A stretch of 57,530 nucleotides of DNA from Batkoa obscura (GCA_030770535.1 JASVEC010000102.1:1-57530), one strand, 5' to 3'; positions 1-11,147 are shown, counted from the stretch's first letter. Translations and numbers: made by a program. Notes: generated by a model not told the origin, from the sequence alone.

Positions 1-974
1 ATATTGATCTTCGGTTTAATTTGTTTAAAAGTAAATAAAGTATAAAATTGATTTATCTTCATTAAACAATGCTTTCTTTATATCCCTTTTTTTGCAGTCA
101 CAAATATCTAATTCACCCAATAATTAATTGAAACAATAACAAATCAATGCAATAAAATTTTAAAGCTGCTACAATTCCATTGTGTAACCTAGCTAACTGT
201 TCATTTAAGATTAAATTTTTGTCAAAGCTAGACTAAAATAAAGACTATGCGCACCAAAAAACTGAATAAACAAATAATTGACTCTCAAAATCACTGCAAA
301 CTAAGTCATAATAGAGCTACCACAGCCGTATAAAATAAAAAATTATAAATATTTACATGTAAATAAATAACTAGAGAAAACAAAGAAAATGAAAGTAAAT
401 CAACCTTTGAGATAAAACAAGTATAAAAAACCTCCTACAAATACTTCAAATTCAAACTCAAATTCAACTTATTATTATAAAAACATCTATGATTTTTGTA
501 TAACCTCTAAATAGATCCTAATACACCTTTATTCTTCTCACTTAATAGGATCTAAATATTCTCTTTCAAAGGGTAACAAACATCAAGATTATTCATAAAA
601 TTATCAAACAAACAGAATAAAAAAATGTCTTTATAAACTTAGATTAATTAGTCTTTCGTTTTTATTTTTACTTTTACTCTACTCATTACGAATATATCCA
701 ACATCCTTAATCCAACATCCTCAATCCAACTCAAATCATTTGGAAATTATAAACGCTAAAAACTAAAGCCCAAATCCTTTTTAATCACAATGAAATTTGA
801 TTTTACGAAACTATCCAGAGTATATTAATAGTACAACACAATTGTTTCTACAATTCTTTTAGCTGTTTAGTTAAAATAAATATATTATTGATATTAGACG
901 ATATAGATTCTTTATTTATTCCTCTAATAGTAATTTCTGGTTTTTCTCTATAATATTAAGGACTATCAACATAT
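1..974. other. Left-edge intergenic DNA, no gene seen
   Basis: A+T-rich sequence with short broken frames on both strands. I see no conserved protein segment, RNA gene or MITE terminus. It lies downstream of the leftward OMS1-like gene, beyond the first MITE. Confidence 0.5.
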
Positions 975-1071
975 GGGAGTGTTTTTTTTGACTTCATTAT
1001 TTTTTCCATTTTTTAAGCGCTATTTAAGCGGAAAATTTGTTAGTAAAATTCTTAAACATAAATATATCCCC
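975..1071 (-). mobile_element. MITE copy 1 (G4 family)
   Basis: A 97-bp copy that starts GGGAGTGTTTTTTTT and ends ATATATCCCC, with the internal TTTCC..AAGCGCTATTTAAGCGG core. The flanks are ATAT on the left and ATGT on the right, so the 4-bp target duplication carries one mismatch. Strand is a convention used throughout: + means the copy begins with the GGGGATGTATTTTT end. Confidence 0.85.
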
Positions 1072-1610
1072 ATGTTATAATTGATTCAATATCATTCCAT
1101 TCTCTAATTGATTATAGGAACCTATATGATTTTGTTTTGTTTTTCAAATTTAAATTTTTTAACGAAACGAAACTCGCATGGTGACATTGTCATAACTGTT
1201 TGAACAGATCTCTATTAACCAATAGTTTTGATTTTATACCTTTGGTTTTATAGTCACTCAGTAGCAACTCAGTGAATAAAGTATTGAGAGTAAGAACTAA
1301 TTTAGTACAAACATGAATTAAAAAATTCTTAGTAAGAAATTGCTCAATTTTTAAGCTTAAATGTAATTAGAAACATTAACTTTATAATGTTATTTAAGTA
1401 TTTCAAATCATTCTATTTAATACAATATAGCTTTTTAATCAATCTAGTATTTAATCATAGGTATCATTTTCATTAATATTTTTTAAGTTTTTGTAAAAGC
1501 ATTTGTTTTAGTAATTTATATTGAAAAACTATCATAATTCATAATGAATATAAAAATAAAAAGACCAGAAATTCAAAGTTTCAATTTTATTCTATTCTAA
1601 AAAACCAGTC

Positions 1611-2528
1611 TTAAGGTTTAGCAACAATATAATAAGTAGTACCAAAATGGAATCTACTTACTGATTGAACATCCAACTTTGCCGCTTCACAAAGTTTTAA
1701 AATATCTCGATTCCACCAACAACCCCATTTGTTAGCATGGTCCTCCGCATGTTGATTCAATAATTTATTTAAAAACTCTAATTTACCAACCCCATGTTGT
1801 AATAAAATGATTTTACCCCCATCTTTGTTACAAACTCTTTTCATTTCTTTAATGGCTTTAATAGGATCTTTATAACTACATAACCCAAACGTATCAATTA
1901 CCGTATCAAACTCATTCTCCTTAAATTCTTTCAAATGTTCACTATCTCCTCGATAAAACCTTATCCTTTTTCCTAATTTAATATATTCTTTAACTAAACT
2001 TTTAGTATAAGGATTGTTTTCACTTTGTTGTAACATTGAACCACTTTTATCTAACAAAGTTAAACTTGAAATTTCATTTTTTAGACCTATTGTATCATGA
2101 TAATATTTCATATTTCTACCTGTACCTACAGATAATTCAAGTACATTACCAGAAGCATTGGTTTTGATAACATAACGACGTAATAAATACAATCCCATAA
2201 CAAACTCGTCCCATTTGGTTTTCGAATCATAATCATTAGCTATACTATCATATGTTTTCGTCTTATCGGTTTGCTGTTCTAATAAATCGATAATTGTCTT
2301 GGGGTTTGGGACATCAGTAGTTGACTTGATTGTTTCTGTGGACTTGGAGGTAGATTGATTGTAAAATAAATGCAAAGAGATGAAATAGATACTTATTGTA
2401 CCTAATGCCAATGGTATAGCTATCGTTGATTTTTTTGCTGTTGGAGGTTGAGTTGTATAATTTAATTTCGTTAGTATTGTACATGGTTTAACATGTCGTA
2501 TATATGTTTTAATGTGATTGAATATCAT
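1611..2528 (-). CDS. OMS1: OMS1-like mitochondrial SAM-dependent methyltransferase
   Basis: A 305-residue single-exon protein. Residues 1-30 are basic and hydroxylated, as in a mitochondrial presequence, and residues about 35-56 form one hydrophobic segment, suggesting inner-membrane anchoring. SAM motif I is clear at about 128-140 (VLELSVGTGRN). An acidic motif follows (YRGDSEHL), then the post-motif VIDTFGLCSY. The C-terminal block HANKWGCWWNRDIL is characteristic of the Oms1/METTL7-like group. Yeast Oms1 is a predicted methyltransferase of the inner membrane found as a multicopy suppressor of oxa1 loss; its substrate is unknown to me. The ATG lies 132 bp from the divergent ZRSR2-like gene, so a shared promoter is likely. 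No introns are needed. It is shorter than yeast Oms1 (about 470 residues). Confidence 0.85.
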   Translation of the reverse strand: MIFNHIKTYIRHVKPCTILTKLNYTTQPPTAKKSTIAIPLALGTISIYFISLHLFYNQSTSKSTETIKSTTDVPNPKTIIDLLEQQTDKTKTYDSIANDYDSKTKWDEFVMGLYLLRRYVIKTNASGNVLELSVGTGRNMKYYHDTIGLKNEISSLTLLDKSGSMLQQSENNPYTKSLVKEYIKLGKRIRFYRGDSEHLKEFKENEFDTVIDTFGLCSYKDPIKAIKEMKRVCNKDGGKIILLQHGVGKLEFLNKLLNQHAEDHANKWGCWWNRDILKLCEAAKLDVQSVSRFHFGTTYYIVAKP

Positions 2529-2660
2529 AGCTAATTTTTTTAAAATTTAAAAACGTAAAGTTGATAATGATGAATTTTGGATTTACAAATTAAAAAAATA
2601 ATTTGAAATTTCTGTCAACTTTTGTTCTTTAGTAAATTTAATATGAAATGAATTCAGAGA
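2529..2660. promoter_or_regulatory. Probable bidirectional promoter, OMS1 / ZRSR2
   Basis: 132 bp separate the two divergent start codons. The stretch is A+T-rich with T-runs and no obvious TATA box. Its role is inferred from geometry only. Confidence 0.4.
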
Positions 2661-3936
2661 ATGGGAGTAAATGAAGGTGTTAAATTAACTAGAAAAGAGT
2701 ATAGGCGATTAAAAAAATATGATAAAAGGAAAAAAAAACGCCAAGATAAAGCCATTCAGTTATTGAGAGAGAAGACAGCAAATGATAAAGCGGGAAATGC
2801 CAAGGATAACGAAGTAAATAGACAAGAAGGTAATTTTATAACTAGTTAATTAATAATAATTAACGTAACATTAGAAATAGACAGGTAATAAAAAACAATT
2901 CAAATAAAAGATTAAAAATAATGACAAATCATTTAGTACTTATTTTTTAACCCATAAAGAATGGAAAATTAGAGATACTGAAAGAAAGGAGATAGAAGCT
3001 AGAATCGAATCTAAACAACAGAATTTAAAAAATAAACTATCAAAGTTATTAGGGAAGGAAACAACTATTAATGACAAAAACCATACCCTAAAGAAACACA
3101 AAAGTAATAATAATAAAGATCAAGAAGATAATAACAAACTTAACAAACTTAACAAACTTAACAAACAAATAATTGAGCTGGAAACTCATAATAAAGGGTT
3201 GATGGTAACTTTTTAAAATATATAATTAATAAAGTAATGATAGAATAAATAGAATAATAAAAAACAATCAGAACAACAAAGCTGTATAACGTATAATAAA
3301 TTAGGAATCTGTATTTTAGGTCCAAATTGTTATTATTTACATACTACAATTACTGAAGGTCATGTTATTATTATACCAAACTGGTTTCAATTTGATTATT
3401 TTAATAAGTCAAAAAAAGAAATGGTAATTATATTTAATTTTAATTACATCCAAGTATATTAATTTAAGCTTTATTGAAAATTTAATATTAGAAGGAAAGG
3501 AATTTTAATACAATTAAAGAAGCTAACATATTTTTCAAATTGAATCTGAAATGGTTGGGAAGGTTAGGAGCAATTAAGGATTTGAAAGTAAGATTTACTT
3601 GAAACCTACCTAATGTTTATTAACTTAATCTGATAATAGATTTCTTATCATCCCAAGCTTGAATTTTCGGGCCATGTATACATAGAATATGCTACTATAA
3701 CGGATGCCAAATATAGTCTAAATGAACTTAAATTTAAAAAATCAGATAATTTTCAGTTTTTACCTAGATTTTTATCGATTAGAAGTTTAAATCTAGTACT
3801 ATGTGGTAATTTTTATATAATGTATTGTGTTTCCATATATAAACTATAACATTTTATCTTAGAACATCAGTTGAAATATAATCAATGTCAATTAATTAAT
3901 AACTGTAATCAATTACACTGGTTAAATGAATTATAA
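2661..3936 (+). CDS. ZRSR2: ZRSR2/Urp-like U2AF1-related splicing factor
   Basis: Six exons restore one frame of 317 residues: 2661-2813, 2911-3204, 3253-3423, 3492-3587, 3640-3805, 3863-3936. All introns are GT-AG. The N-terminus has the basic TRKEYRRLKKYDKRKKKRQ block and a later HKEWKIRDTER segment. Both match the order in human ZRSR2, where the counterparts are a KKYRAALKKEKRKKRRQ block and HEEW. Then come a CCCH zinc finger (C-x8-C-x5-C-x3-H: CITYNKLGICILGPNCYYLH), a degenerate RRM with SGHVYIEY as its RNP1-like strand, and a second C-x8-C-x5-C-x3-H finger split by the last intron. Zinc finger-RRM-zinc finger is the U2AF35/ZRSR architecture, which recognises the 3' splice site; ZRSR2 serves mainly the minor (U12) spliceosome in animals. 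It lacks an RS tail. The last exon exists again as a decayed copy near 5.1 kb. Confidence 0.82.
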
Positions 3937-4410
3937 GTTAAATTCTTAGCTGAGTATGTTTTCAAAGTATTGAAGACAATTGAAGGTCCTATTAGACAAC
4001 TGTAGTTAGTAATTAATACTGTGTTCTTATAAATAAAAAAGAACGTTTATCTATTTTATAAGTATTTAACAATTTTGTGACATAACTTTGATTTGGTTAG
4101 CTAGTAAACTAAATAACACTAGAACATTCAACTGTAGTGGTAAAATTTTAATAATAGTAATTATTCAGTACTACTACTCTTTAAAAATTAAATAAAGTCA
4201 TCCTCAGATTTTGATTCATTACTGAATAAACTTCATAAATAAAATTTGGTTTCTTAAATCATTACAAATTTATAATTGTCTGTTGATTTACTAATTTCTT
4301 CTTGTTTTAAACTATATTTCAAATTTTCTCTTGACATTGCTCCTTTTTAAAATTATCTACCTTCTTTCACTAATGTTGACTCTAAGTTAGTCAGTATTAT
4401 TATTTAATCG
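3937..4410 (-). pseudogene. Decayed duplicate of the CMTR-like gene 3' half
   Basis: Directly after the ZRSR2 stop, this stretch aligns by eye with 5156-5590 and then with about 5800-5860 of the intact CMTR-like gene. Shared landmarks are the CAAAGTATTGAA, TTGGTTAGCTAG/TTGATTAGCTAA, CTTTAAAAATT and TTCTTCTTGTTTTAAA/TTCATCTTGTTTTAAA segments. Many substitutions and indels interrupt any frame, and the part matching one exon (about 5590-5800) is missing. It is half of a tandem duplication whose other block holds the working CMTR 3' half and a dead ZRSR2 last exon. Confidence 0.75.
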
Positions 4411-4428
4411 TATATTTAATCACTATAT

Positions 4429-4465
4429 GGGGACGTCTAAATTAGTTTCATTTAGCTAGCTAATA
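4429..4465 (-). mobile_element. Solo terminus fragment of transposon T
   Basis: The sequence GGGGACGTCTAAATTAG, preceded by ATAT, matches the 3'-end terminus of T (GGGGTTGTCTGAATTAG). Only about 40 bp is recognisable. Confidence 0.5.
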
Positions 4466-4610
4466 AAATAAAATAAATAATGATATTAGATTTTTAATAT
4501 GATTATATTATTTTTATATTAAAACTACTTAATATTCCTATTTTTTTAAAATTAATTAAAATTTAAATCATTATTAAATAGACCAAGTAAACTATTTTAA
4601 TTAAGTTATG

Positions 4611-4692
4611 ATTTTTTTTGACTTCACTTTTTCCATCTTTTAAGTGCTATTTAAGCGGAGAAATAATGAAATTAAAAAAAACATGCCCATAT
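4611..4692. mobile_element. Fold-back MITE derivative
   Basis: Both ends look like the same MITE end: TTTTTTGACTTCACTTTTTCC on the left, and the reverse complement of a similar T-run plus TTTCATTATTTC on the right. This gives a roughly 80-bp near-palindrome lacking the usual second end. It lies inside the duplicated interval between ZRSR2 and CMTR. Confidence 0.5.
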
Positions 4693-5075
4693 TATAACTT
4701 ACGATATACTAAAAATCCCTTTACAAATTTTTTTAATACCAAACTTTAATATTATATTATTAAATAATAATTTTTGTTTTAAATTTTAGCAAAAAAAAAT
4801 GAAATAACTAATAGTAAAACAATATTGATTCTTTTATTATACTAATCTTATTTTCAACCTTATTTTTTTATTTAATAACATTTTTTGAATCTCTACTTTA
4901 GCTTTTCTACCTTAATAAATTAACTTTTTACTGATTTTTCAACTTTTTATCTACATTTTTTATTATAATACATAATCTTTTAGAACTTTTTTTATCAACT
5001 TTGAGCACTTTTTAATTTCCTTAAAACTTTATAGGTCTTTTAAGAGCATATGTTTTTGCTTTTTTCCTTTTATTT

Positions 5076-5155
5076 AAAACATCACTTACAATATAATTAA
5101 TATCAATTACTTAATGGTTGTAGTCAGCTACATTGGCCAAATGAAATTTAAATTA
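5076..5155 (+). pseudogene. Decayed duplicate of the ZRSR2-like last exon
   Basis: This 80-bp stretch aligns with the zinc-finger exon at 3863-3945 (ACATCACTTACAATATAATT against ACATCAGTTGAAATATAATC), but it carries stops and has lost the cysteine pattern. It sits against the 3' end of the intact CMTR-like gene, mirroring the arrangement at 3.9 kb. Confidence 0.75.
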
Positions 5156-5160
5156 AGTTT

Positions 5161-6863
5161 TTAATTCTCAATTTCAAATTCATAACCTGCATATGTCTTT
5201 AAAGTATTGAAATCAATTAAAGGGGCTACTGGGTGACTAAACTCATAATCAATATTGTTGTTTTTGAATAAAATAAATAAAACAACTCACCCTTTTTGTA
5301 AACATTTAATAATTTTATGGTGTGCTTCGATTTGATTAGCTAACAAACTAAAAAATCATGTGTTAAATCCATATTGTAATCCCATTATCTTAATAACAAA
5401 AGTTACCTAGTATTGCTATTCTTTAAAAATTTAATAAATGACAGGTCAAACTTTAATTCATTGTTAAATAAACTCGGTAAATAACCTTTAGTTTCTTGAG
5501 ATATCATGGATTTATAATATTCTATCAGCTTGTTGGTTTCATCTTGTTTTAAATTGTATTTTAAATTTTGACATATTAAATATCTATTATCATTATATTA
5601 TGTCACTATTGTTATTATTATCAAACTTACTTTTCAGCCAAAATAGGATTAACGGTAGGTGGTTGAATTAAATAGACTTTATCAAATAACAAATAATTTA
5701 AGTATAAAATATCATGAGTAAATTTTGATAAAGTATTTGCTAACTTTAAAACATAAATGCCTCCTTCAACTAAAGTTAAACTCATAATTATTTGTCGTAA
5801 CAATACTCCTTTTTGATACTCCTTATCTCCTTCTAATAATGTTGGCTACAAACAAGTTAGTATTTGAATATTTGTTTATACTTATTATTATTTGTTTACC
5901 ATATCACAAAATATAAGATTAATCTTATTTTTCTCAAATTGATGTTGATTCATAGTTAATAAGTCATTTTTGAACGAATCAAAATCTATATAAAAATAGT
6001 TATTAACATAATCAATATAAAAATATTGTTGTAAAGTACCATTTTCATTGATATAATTTAAATAAAAATTGCTGTTGTTTTGCTTATTCTCTTCACTTAC
6101 TGCTTCTTTATTGTCTATAATAATCCCCTTCACTCCTCCTTTCCTCTTGTTCTTTAAAAATTCTGATTTGTTGTTAATTAAGTGTATTTGAAGCTAATAA
6201 AAGAACTACCATTAAGGACACCTGGATTAGAATTCAGTTCCAAAAAAGAAACATACTAGATAAAATTAGCATTCTAATTAAATATAAATACATGATTAAC
6301 TTACATCAAACTTGAAATCACTTAAAAAATGAACAGTACTTTCAATGTTAACTAATTCTAAGCTCAAATTGTGTTGGAAATACACCCCTTTTAAATTTAA
6401 ACAGGGGAAAATGGACTTCATTATTAATGTTCTTCCCTTACGTGGTAATTCATTTAGTTGTTTCTAGAAATAATTTATTGTTACTGATATTATTTGAATC
6501 TGCAGTGTTATCTTCTGATTACCTGTAAATCACGTAAATAATTCATCATTTTACCATCAAAGAAAGGCCCTTCAAATAATAAAAAATGCTATTTTTATAA
6601 TTTAAATGCTATTTTTTAACAAAGAGTATAAATAACTTTACTGGTGATAGATTGAAATCGATTATCTTTTCAAAACAATTTTGAATATCAGTATACTCTT
6701 TAACACTACTTTGGGTTGAAAAAAATACAGCTCTAAACAAGTTTTTATCATAGCTGTTTTTTTTATCAAATGTTCTAACTTCTTCTTTTAACTGTGATAC
6801 ATTCATTTTCATCCCTCTGTTTATATTATTATTTGGCAACAATATACTGTGGCTTTTTAACAT
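5161..6863 (-). CDS. CMTR1-like cap 2'-O-ribose methyltransferase, divergent
   Basis: A multi-exon gene assembled by eye from short pieces. The order is: an N-terminal piece with LKEEVRTFDKK; a piece with KGVYFQHNLSLELVNIE, aligned to CMTR1 GVFFLNRAAMKMANMD; motif I as FLELNSNPGVLNG (normally DVCAGPGGFSE); NLIFCDM, the catalytic Asp region; EGDKEYQKGVLLRQ and LVEGGIYVLKLANTL, the CMTR1 TGGHFICKTFDLF Lys region; and near the C-terminus LANQIEAHHKIIKCLQKG. The family adds the cap1 2'-O-methyl group to mRNA in the nucleus. Oddities: the first catalytic Lys aligns with Glu, the Gly-rich SAM loop is degraded, and the frame does not carry through from motif I to the following KRKGGVKGIIIDNKE block without a +1 shift. 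The start is unsure; 6863 is the first in-frame ATG, and open frame continues upstream to about 7010. It may be a failing paralogue, or sequence error may add to the divergence. Confidence 0.65.
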
Positions 6864-7239
6864 TCTATCATTTTCTAATGGGTTTAGTGGGCCCCTTTTT
6901 TTATCTTTAAAATTACTTTGAGCTTTACGTTGCCTTGGCGAAAAATGAATGTTAGGTGCCGCTATACCGCTATCTAATGAGCATTCGACATATTCTTTCT
7001 CGTCTTTATTGTACTATTAGCTTATATTTTATAATTTAATTTTTGATTCATTACTTGTGTATGGCTCCATAATTATCCTTTGTTTAATATTGCTAAAATA
7101 ATTCTTTACTTTATAACTCGCAGCTTCAGTTTAATTTCAAAATTAGCCAATAGATTCATAATTATTGTAATTTACTCTATTTACACAATTTGATTCTACG
7201 TTTTTGAATTTTATCCTTTATATCTAAAACCATTTTAAA
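6864..7239. promoter_or_regulatory. CMTR / TFB1 divergent intergenic region
   Basis: This region holds the likely 5' exon of the CMTR-like gene. An in-frame open stretch (SLDSGIAAPNIHFSPRQR) runs to about 7010, but no splice to an upstream ATG keeps the frame. The remainder should be the promoter for both genes. Confidence 0.4.
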
Positions 7240-9512
7240 ATGGTATCATTTTTAGAGAATGAAGTAGTATCCTCAAACATGCATCCAGTGACATATGAAA
7301 AAAAAAAAGGAAGATTATATTTTACTTCAGAAAGGATAGCATATGTATATGATGGAGAACAAGAATTTGCAGTTAGTATTGAACATGGTTCTATTGTTAA
7401 GCATTTAGCTACTAGTGATAACGCAAAAATTCCAAAGATTAAGATTGAAACAGATAGTACGACTAATAAGGAATTTGTTTTTTCTTTTGGCTATCAAAAC
7501 GGCGTTGACGATAAAAATATATTTAAACAATTGATTCAACAATATAGACTCAATAGAGAAAATAATGCTACAATGTTCAATAATAATAGCAATAATGCTT
7601 CTACGGATAATACTGGTGTAGATAACAATACTTTAAATCAGAAAAATGAAGATTCAACTATGAATCCTACAACTAACATACCATTGAACAAAGAAAGACA
7701 AGATGGAGTCACTGGTATTGATTCTATGGAGTTAAGGATTCGAGCCTCAATCTTATCAAAAAATAATAATTTAGCCAAGTTACATCAGAAATTAGTCTTG
7801 ACGGGTATAATTTCTGAAGAAGAATTTTGGGAAAATAGAAAAGTAACCAACATTGTTAAGAATTGAAGGAACACTATTTATAAATGTATCTTATTTTTAG
7901 GTTTTATTAAATAACCAGCAGATTCAATTAAATCAGAGTAAAGCTCAGAGTTCAGCCTGGTTAGATTTGAAACCTAATGCTCAGGACGGAAACGAAATTA
8001 AATACACTATCACTCCTGATATTATTAATGAAATATTTTTAGTTTATCCCTCAGGTAAATTAATATATAACTATTATTCTATAGTATATATGATATTTAA
8101 TAACTATTAGTCAAAAGCGCATATGAAGAAAATGTACCAGATAAAGTAAAATTTTATGAGATTGATTTAGATATTAAAATACTAATTTATATCAGATTAA
8201 TGAAATTGATTTTTGGAAACGATTTTTTGCTTCAAAATATTTCCATAGAAATCGTTCAAATACTAGAATTAATTTGGATCTAGATGATCCTATTTTTGAT
8301 CCTTTATTAGATCAAGATGATCAAGGTAAAATATTGATATAATAACAATATAAAAATAATATGTAAATATGATACAATATTAATATTATTAATATAATAA
8401 TAGAGGCGGAATCTTTAGCTAAAAAATTCAAAAGTGATAGCATACTAAAAAGTATTGATTTAAATGCGAATGAAGCAGATCATGAAGAAGTAAGTAATAA
8501 TAATAACATAGCCACTCGTAATATAATATTTATTATTATTAGTTTGGTAATCAACCAGATCAGACCATGATACCAGGACGTACCAAAAATGCATTATCTT
8601 TGATCCGAAGGTTTAATTTCCATTCTAATCAAATTCTAAATAATGCAAAGTAATTCAATTATTAGTTATAATAATAGTATATTAATATTTATTTGATAGG
8701 AACAATAACACAACTACAACTAATAATGAAGTAAGAGTTGTTTTATTACTATATATATATATTCATTGCTTTTTAGGATATTATTAAAAAAGAGTTAATA
8801 ATTGAAGATTTAAATAAACAAAAGCAAATTAATAGTATTCCACTTCAACTTAGAGATAACAACAATATTTTGAATATCAGCAATAATACGAAAGAGGAAA
8901 TAAAGGAAGAAAACAATGAGGTAGATATCATACTAATTCACCTAGATATATAGTTTTAATTTTTTATTATAGGATTACAACAAGGTTGTTGAAAAGTTTA
9001 AAAAGGATTATCAACAATTAGATTTGAATTTGTGTAATGTAAGCATGTTCAATTATTATTATATATTAATGTATCTTTACTGTTATTATTTAATAGAATA
9101 AAACGCATACTAAATTAGCTAGTGATGCCAACATTAAATTTAGTGAAATTATTCAAAACAATAGACAAAGTAAAGAAAACCCGAAGAATATATTGGATAG
9201 CAGCAAGTTAAATGAATTGAAAACTTTTCATTTAATTGGAGTTGAATTGTTAACTCAATACTGGTCAACAGTCAATCAAAATACCAATGACTTGGAGAAA
9301 GAAAAACGAATGATTGAAGCACTAAATAAAGTTAGAAGAGATATTATTGAAGTTGTTAGAACACAACAAAAAATTGACAAAATGACATTTAAACTATCAA
9401 AATTAGTAAGAGATTAGCTATAATTGCCCATGATTTTGTATTTACTTTTATTTTATAGTATATGAGTTCTTTGATAAGAGCTATTGATTTCGTGATTCAA
9501 AAGCAAGCTTAA
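7240..9512 (+). CDS. TFB1: TFIIH core subunit TFB1/p62
   Basis: A multi-exon gene; exon 1 is 7240-7842, then 7901-8054, 8111-8142, 8194 onward, with further short exons to the stop. Residues about 1-105 form the PH-like domain that in this family contacts activators and repair proteins (KKKGRLYFTSERIAYV). A BSD domain follows (AKLHQKLVLTGIISEEEFW), then a second BSD region split by introns (YTITPDIINEIFLVYPSVK and FWKRFFASKYFHRNR) and a helical C-terminus. This order matches GTF2H1/Tfb1. The protein is a structural subunit of TFIIH in transcription initiation and nucleotide excision repair. The linker at about 110-150 is Asn-rich. The stop (9510-9512) overlaps the VPS55 stop on the other strand. 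Confidence 0.92.
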
Positions 9513-10289
9513 AAACTTTCTTCTTCATTAAAAAAATAAGCATACAATAATATGGAAGCATAAATTAGCAATCCTCCGCTTATTGATAAGGTTGCAGCCA
9601 TTGGCTCTATCTTTAATAAAAATTAAATTATTAGTGTTATATTGTATTATGTTGTATTATTGTTTACTAAATTTGAATGACTTAATACTAATGGTAAACC
9701 TAGAAAAATTAAAAAAGTTAATAATTTATGATATATAGCAATAAGTAAGGTATACCGAATCCAGAAACAACAAATACTGAAGTTAAAAATTTACCAGCAT
9801 CCGAGAATCCACTATAATGATATTGAATAAAATAAATAAAAGATGTAAGGTTATTAAGACTTACTTATTACTGTTGTCAGATAAAATGTCCTCATTCATA
9901 TTGGAACACCTTTGACATAATGGGTTTGGTATAGCAGCAAATAAATAAATAAACACTAAGAAATTCAGATTAATATTTTATTGGATTAATAAATTTAATT
10001 TCTTACCTACTATTAATGGTAACCAATTTCTAGAATGATTAAGGTTGTTATTTAGTTAGAAAGTTTACAGTTTAAATGTTATAGTTACCCATACAAAGCA
10101 CAGGCTAAAATTGATAATAAAAATCCAACGGCTAATACAAACGCTAAGCTTACGATTCTAATTTTATTTTTGTTAAAATCAAATTATTGTTGATATCATT
10201 ATAATTATTGTTACGCTATAAAAAAACCCATATTAAATAAATCCTAATTTATATTACAATATTCACTATTTACTTTTCAATCCTGCCAT
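9509..10289 (-). CDS. VPS55: VPS55/LEPROT family endosomal membrane protein
   Basis: A small multi-exon gene. Exon 1 is 10274-10289 and encodes MAGLK, like the MAGVK start of human LEPROT. Later exons give VSLAFVLAVGFLLSILACAL, then WLPLIVVFIYLFAAIPNPLC, then SGFSDAGKFLTSVFVVSGFG, then LVLSHSN, and last an exon with EPMAATLSISGGLLIYASIL ending FFNEEESF. Four hydrophobic segments and the PxPxxx..R after segment 2 fit Vps55, which acts with Vps68 in late endosome to vacuole sorting. Joining exon 1 to the next coding segment needs either a 1-nt exon or an unusual splice (see findings). Tail-to-tail with TFB1. Confidence 0.85.
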
Positions 10290-11049
10290 CCTTCTCTTTT
10301 ACTTATTCGCTAATATTAAAAATAAACTCTCTTTTTTACTCAAATTGAGTATTTAATTTCTTGTCATAAGCAAACAGCAAATTCATTGGTCTATATTGAC
10401 GTCATTGGACGCCATCAATTGAAGCATGAGTTTTACTTTATATAATTGTTGAAAATTAATTGAATATCAGTATAAATCAAATGTTTGTATTTGTCATATA
10501 GAAAAGACGGGTAATAATATAGGGCTTTCCCATATGATGCCTGATTTCTTGTAGCTTTTAGATGGTGAAGGCAGATGATTCCAATAGTGGATTTTATTTT
10601 TTGCAAAGCGGCTAATAATCTTTAAATTATATTTCAATTGAAAAATATCAATAATTACAGCTATATAGCTGTTAAGTTTAATTGCATGCTGCTCAAGTTT
10701 TCATTTAACAAAACCTCACATTTTAAATTGTAATTATAGCGATAATTCAATTTTTTATTAATAAATTATTGTCAAATAGTTCTTTCTTTTACTTATAAAT
10801 TATAACTCTCATTTCAAGTAGTAAAAAAATTTAAGTTATACTTTTTACCCCAACAAGCAACGCTATTTTTTTTCAAAAATTGGATATAATATATAGAAAA
10901 GCTTTACAAATCATATTATAAAAAGGTACTAGATTTTAAATGAAGAATGTATCTATGTTAGATAAAAAAGCTTGGTGCCTTTTACATATTAAGCAAATTT
11001 CAAAACAAAAAGCATTAGTCATAAAGAGCTTATATATCACATAAAACAT
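10290..11049. other. Intergenic, VPS55 upstream region
   Basis: About 760 bp with the presumed VPS55 promoter on its left. No gene, RNA or element terminus recognised. Confidence 0.5.
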
Positions 11050-11147
11050 GGGAGTGTTTTTTTCGACTTCATTATTTTTTCCATTTTTTAAGCACTATTT
11101 AAGCGGAAAATTTGTTAGCAGATTCTTAAACACAAAAACATATCCCC
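11050..11147 (-). mobile_element. MITE copy 2
   Basis: Begins GGGAGTGTTTTTTTCG and ends ATATCCCC. The direct 4-bp repeat ACAT flanks both sides and is not self-complementary, so it is a readable target duplication. Confidence 0.88.

Noticed and set aside
975-1071. MITE as a Tc1/mariner derivative with TA duplication
   Set aside because: Copies in ATAT sites allow a TA reading, but AAAT, ATTA, AAGA, ACAT and ATCT flanks do not.
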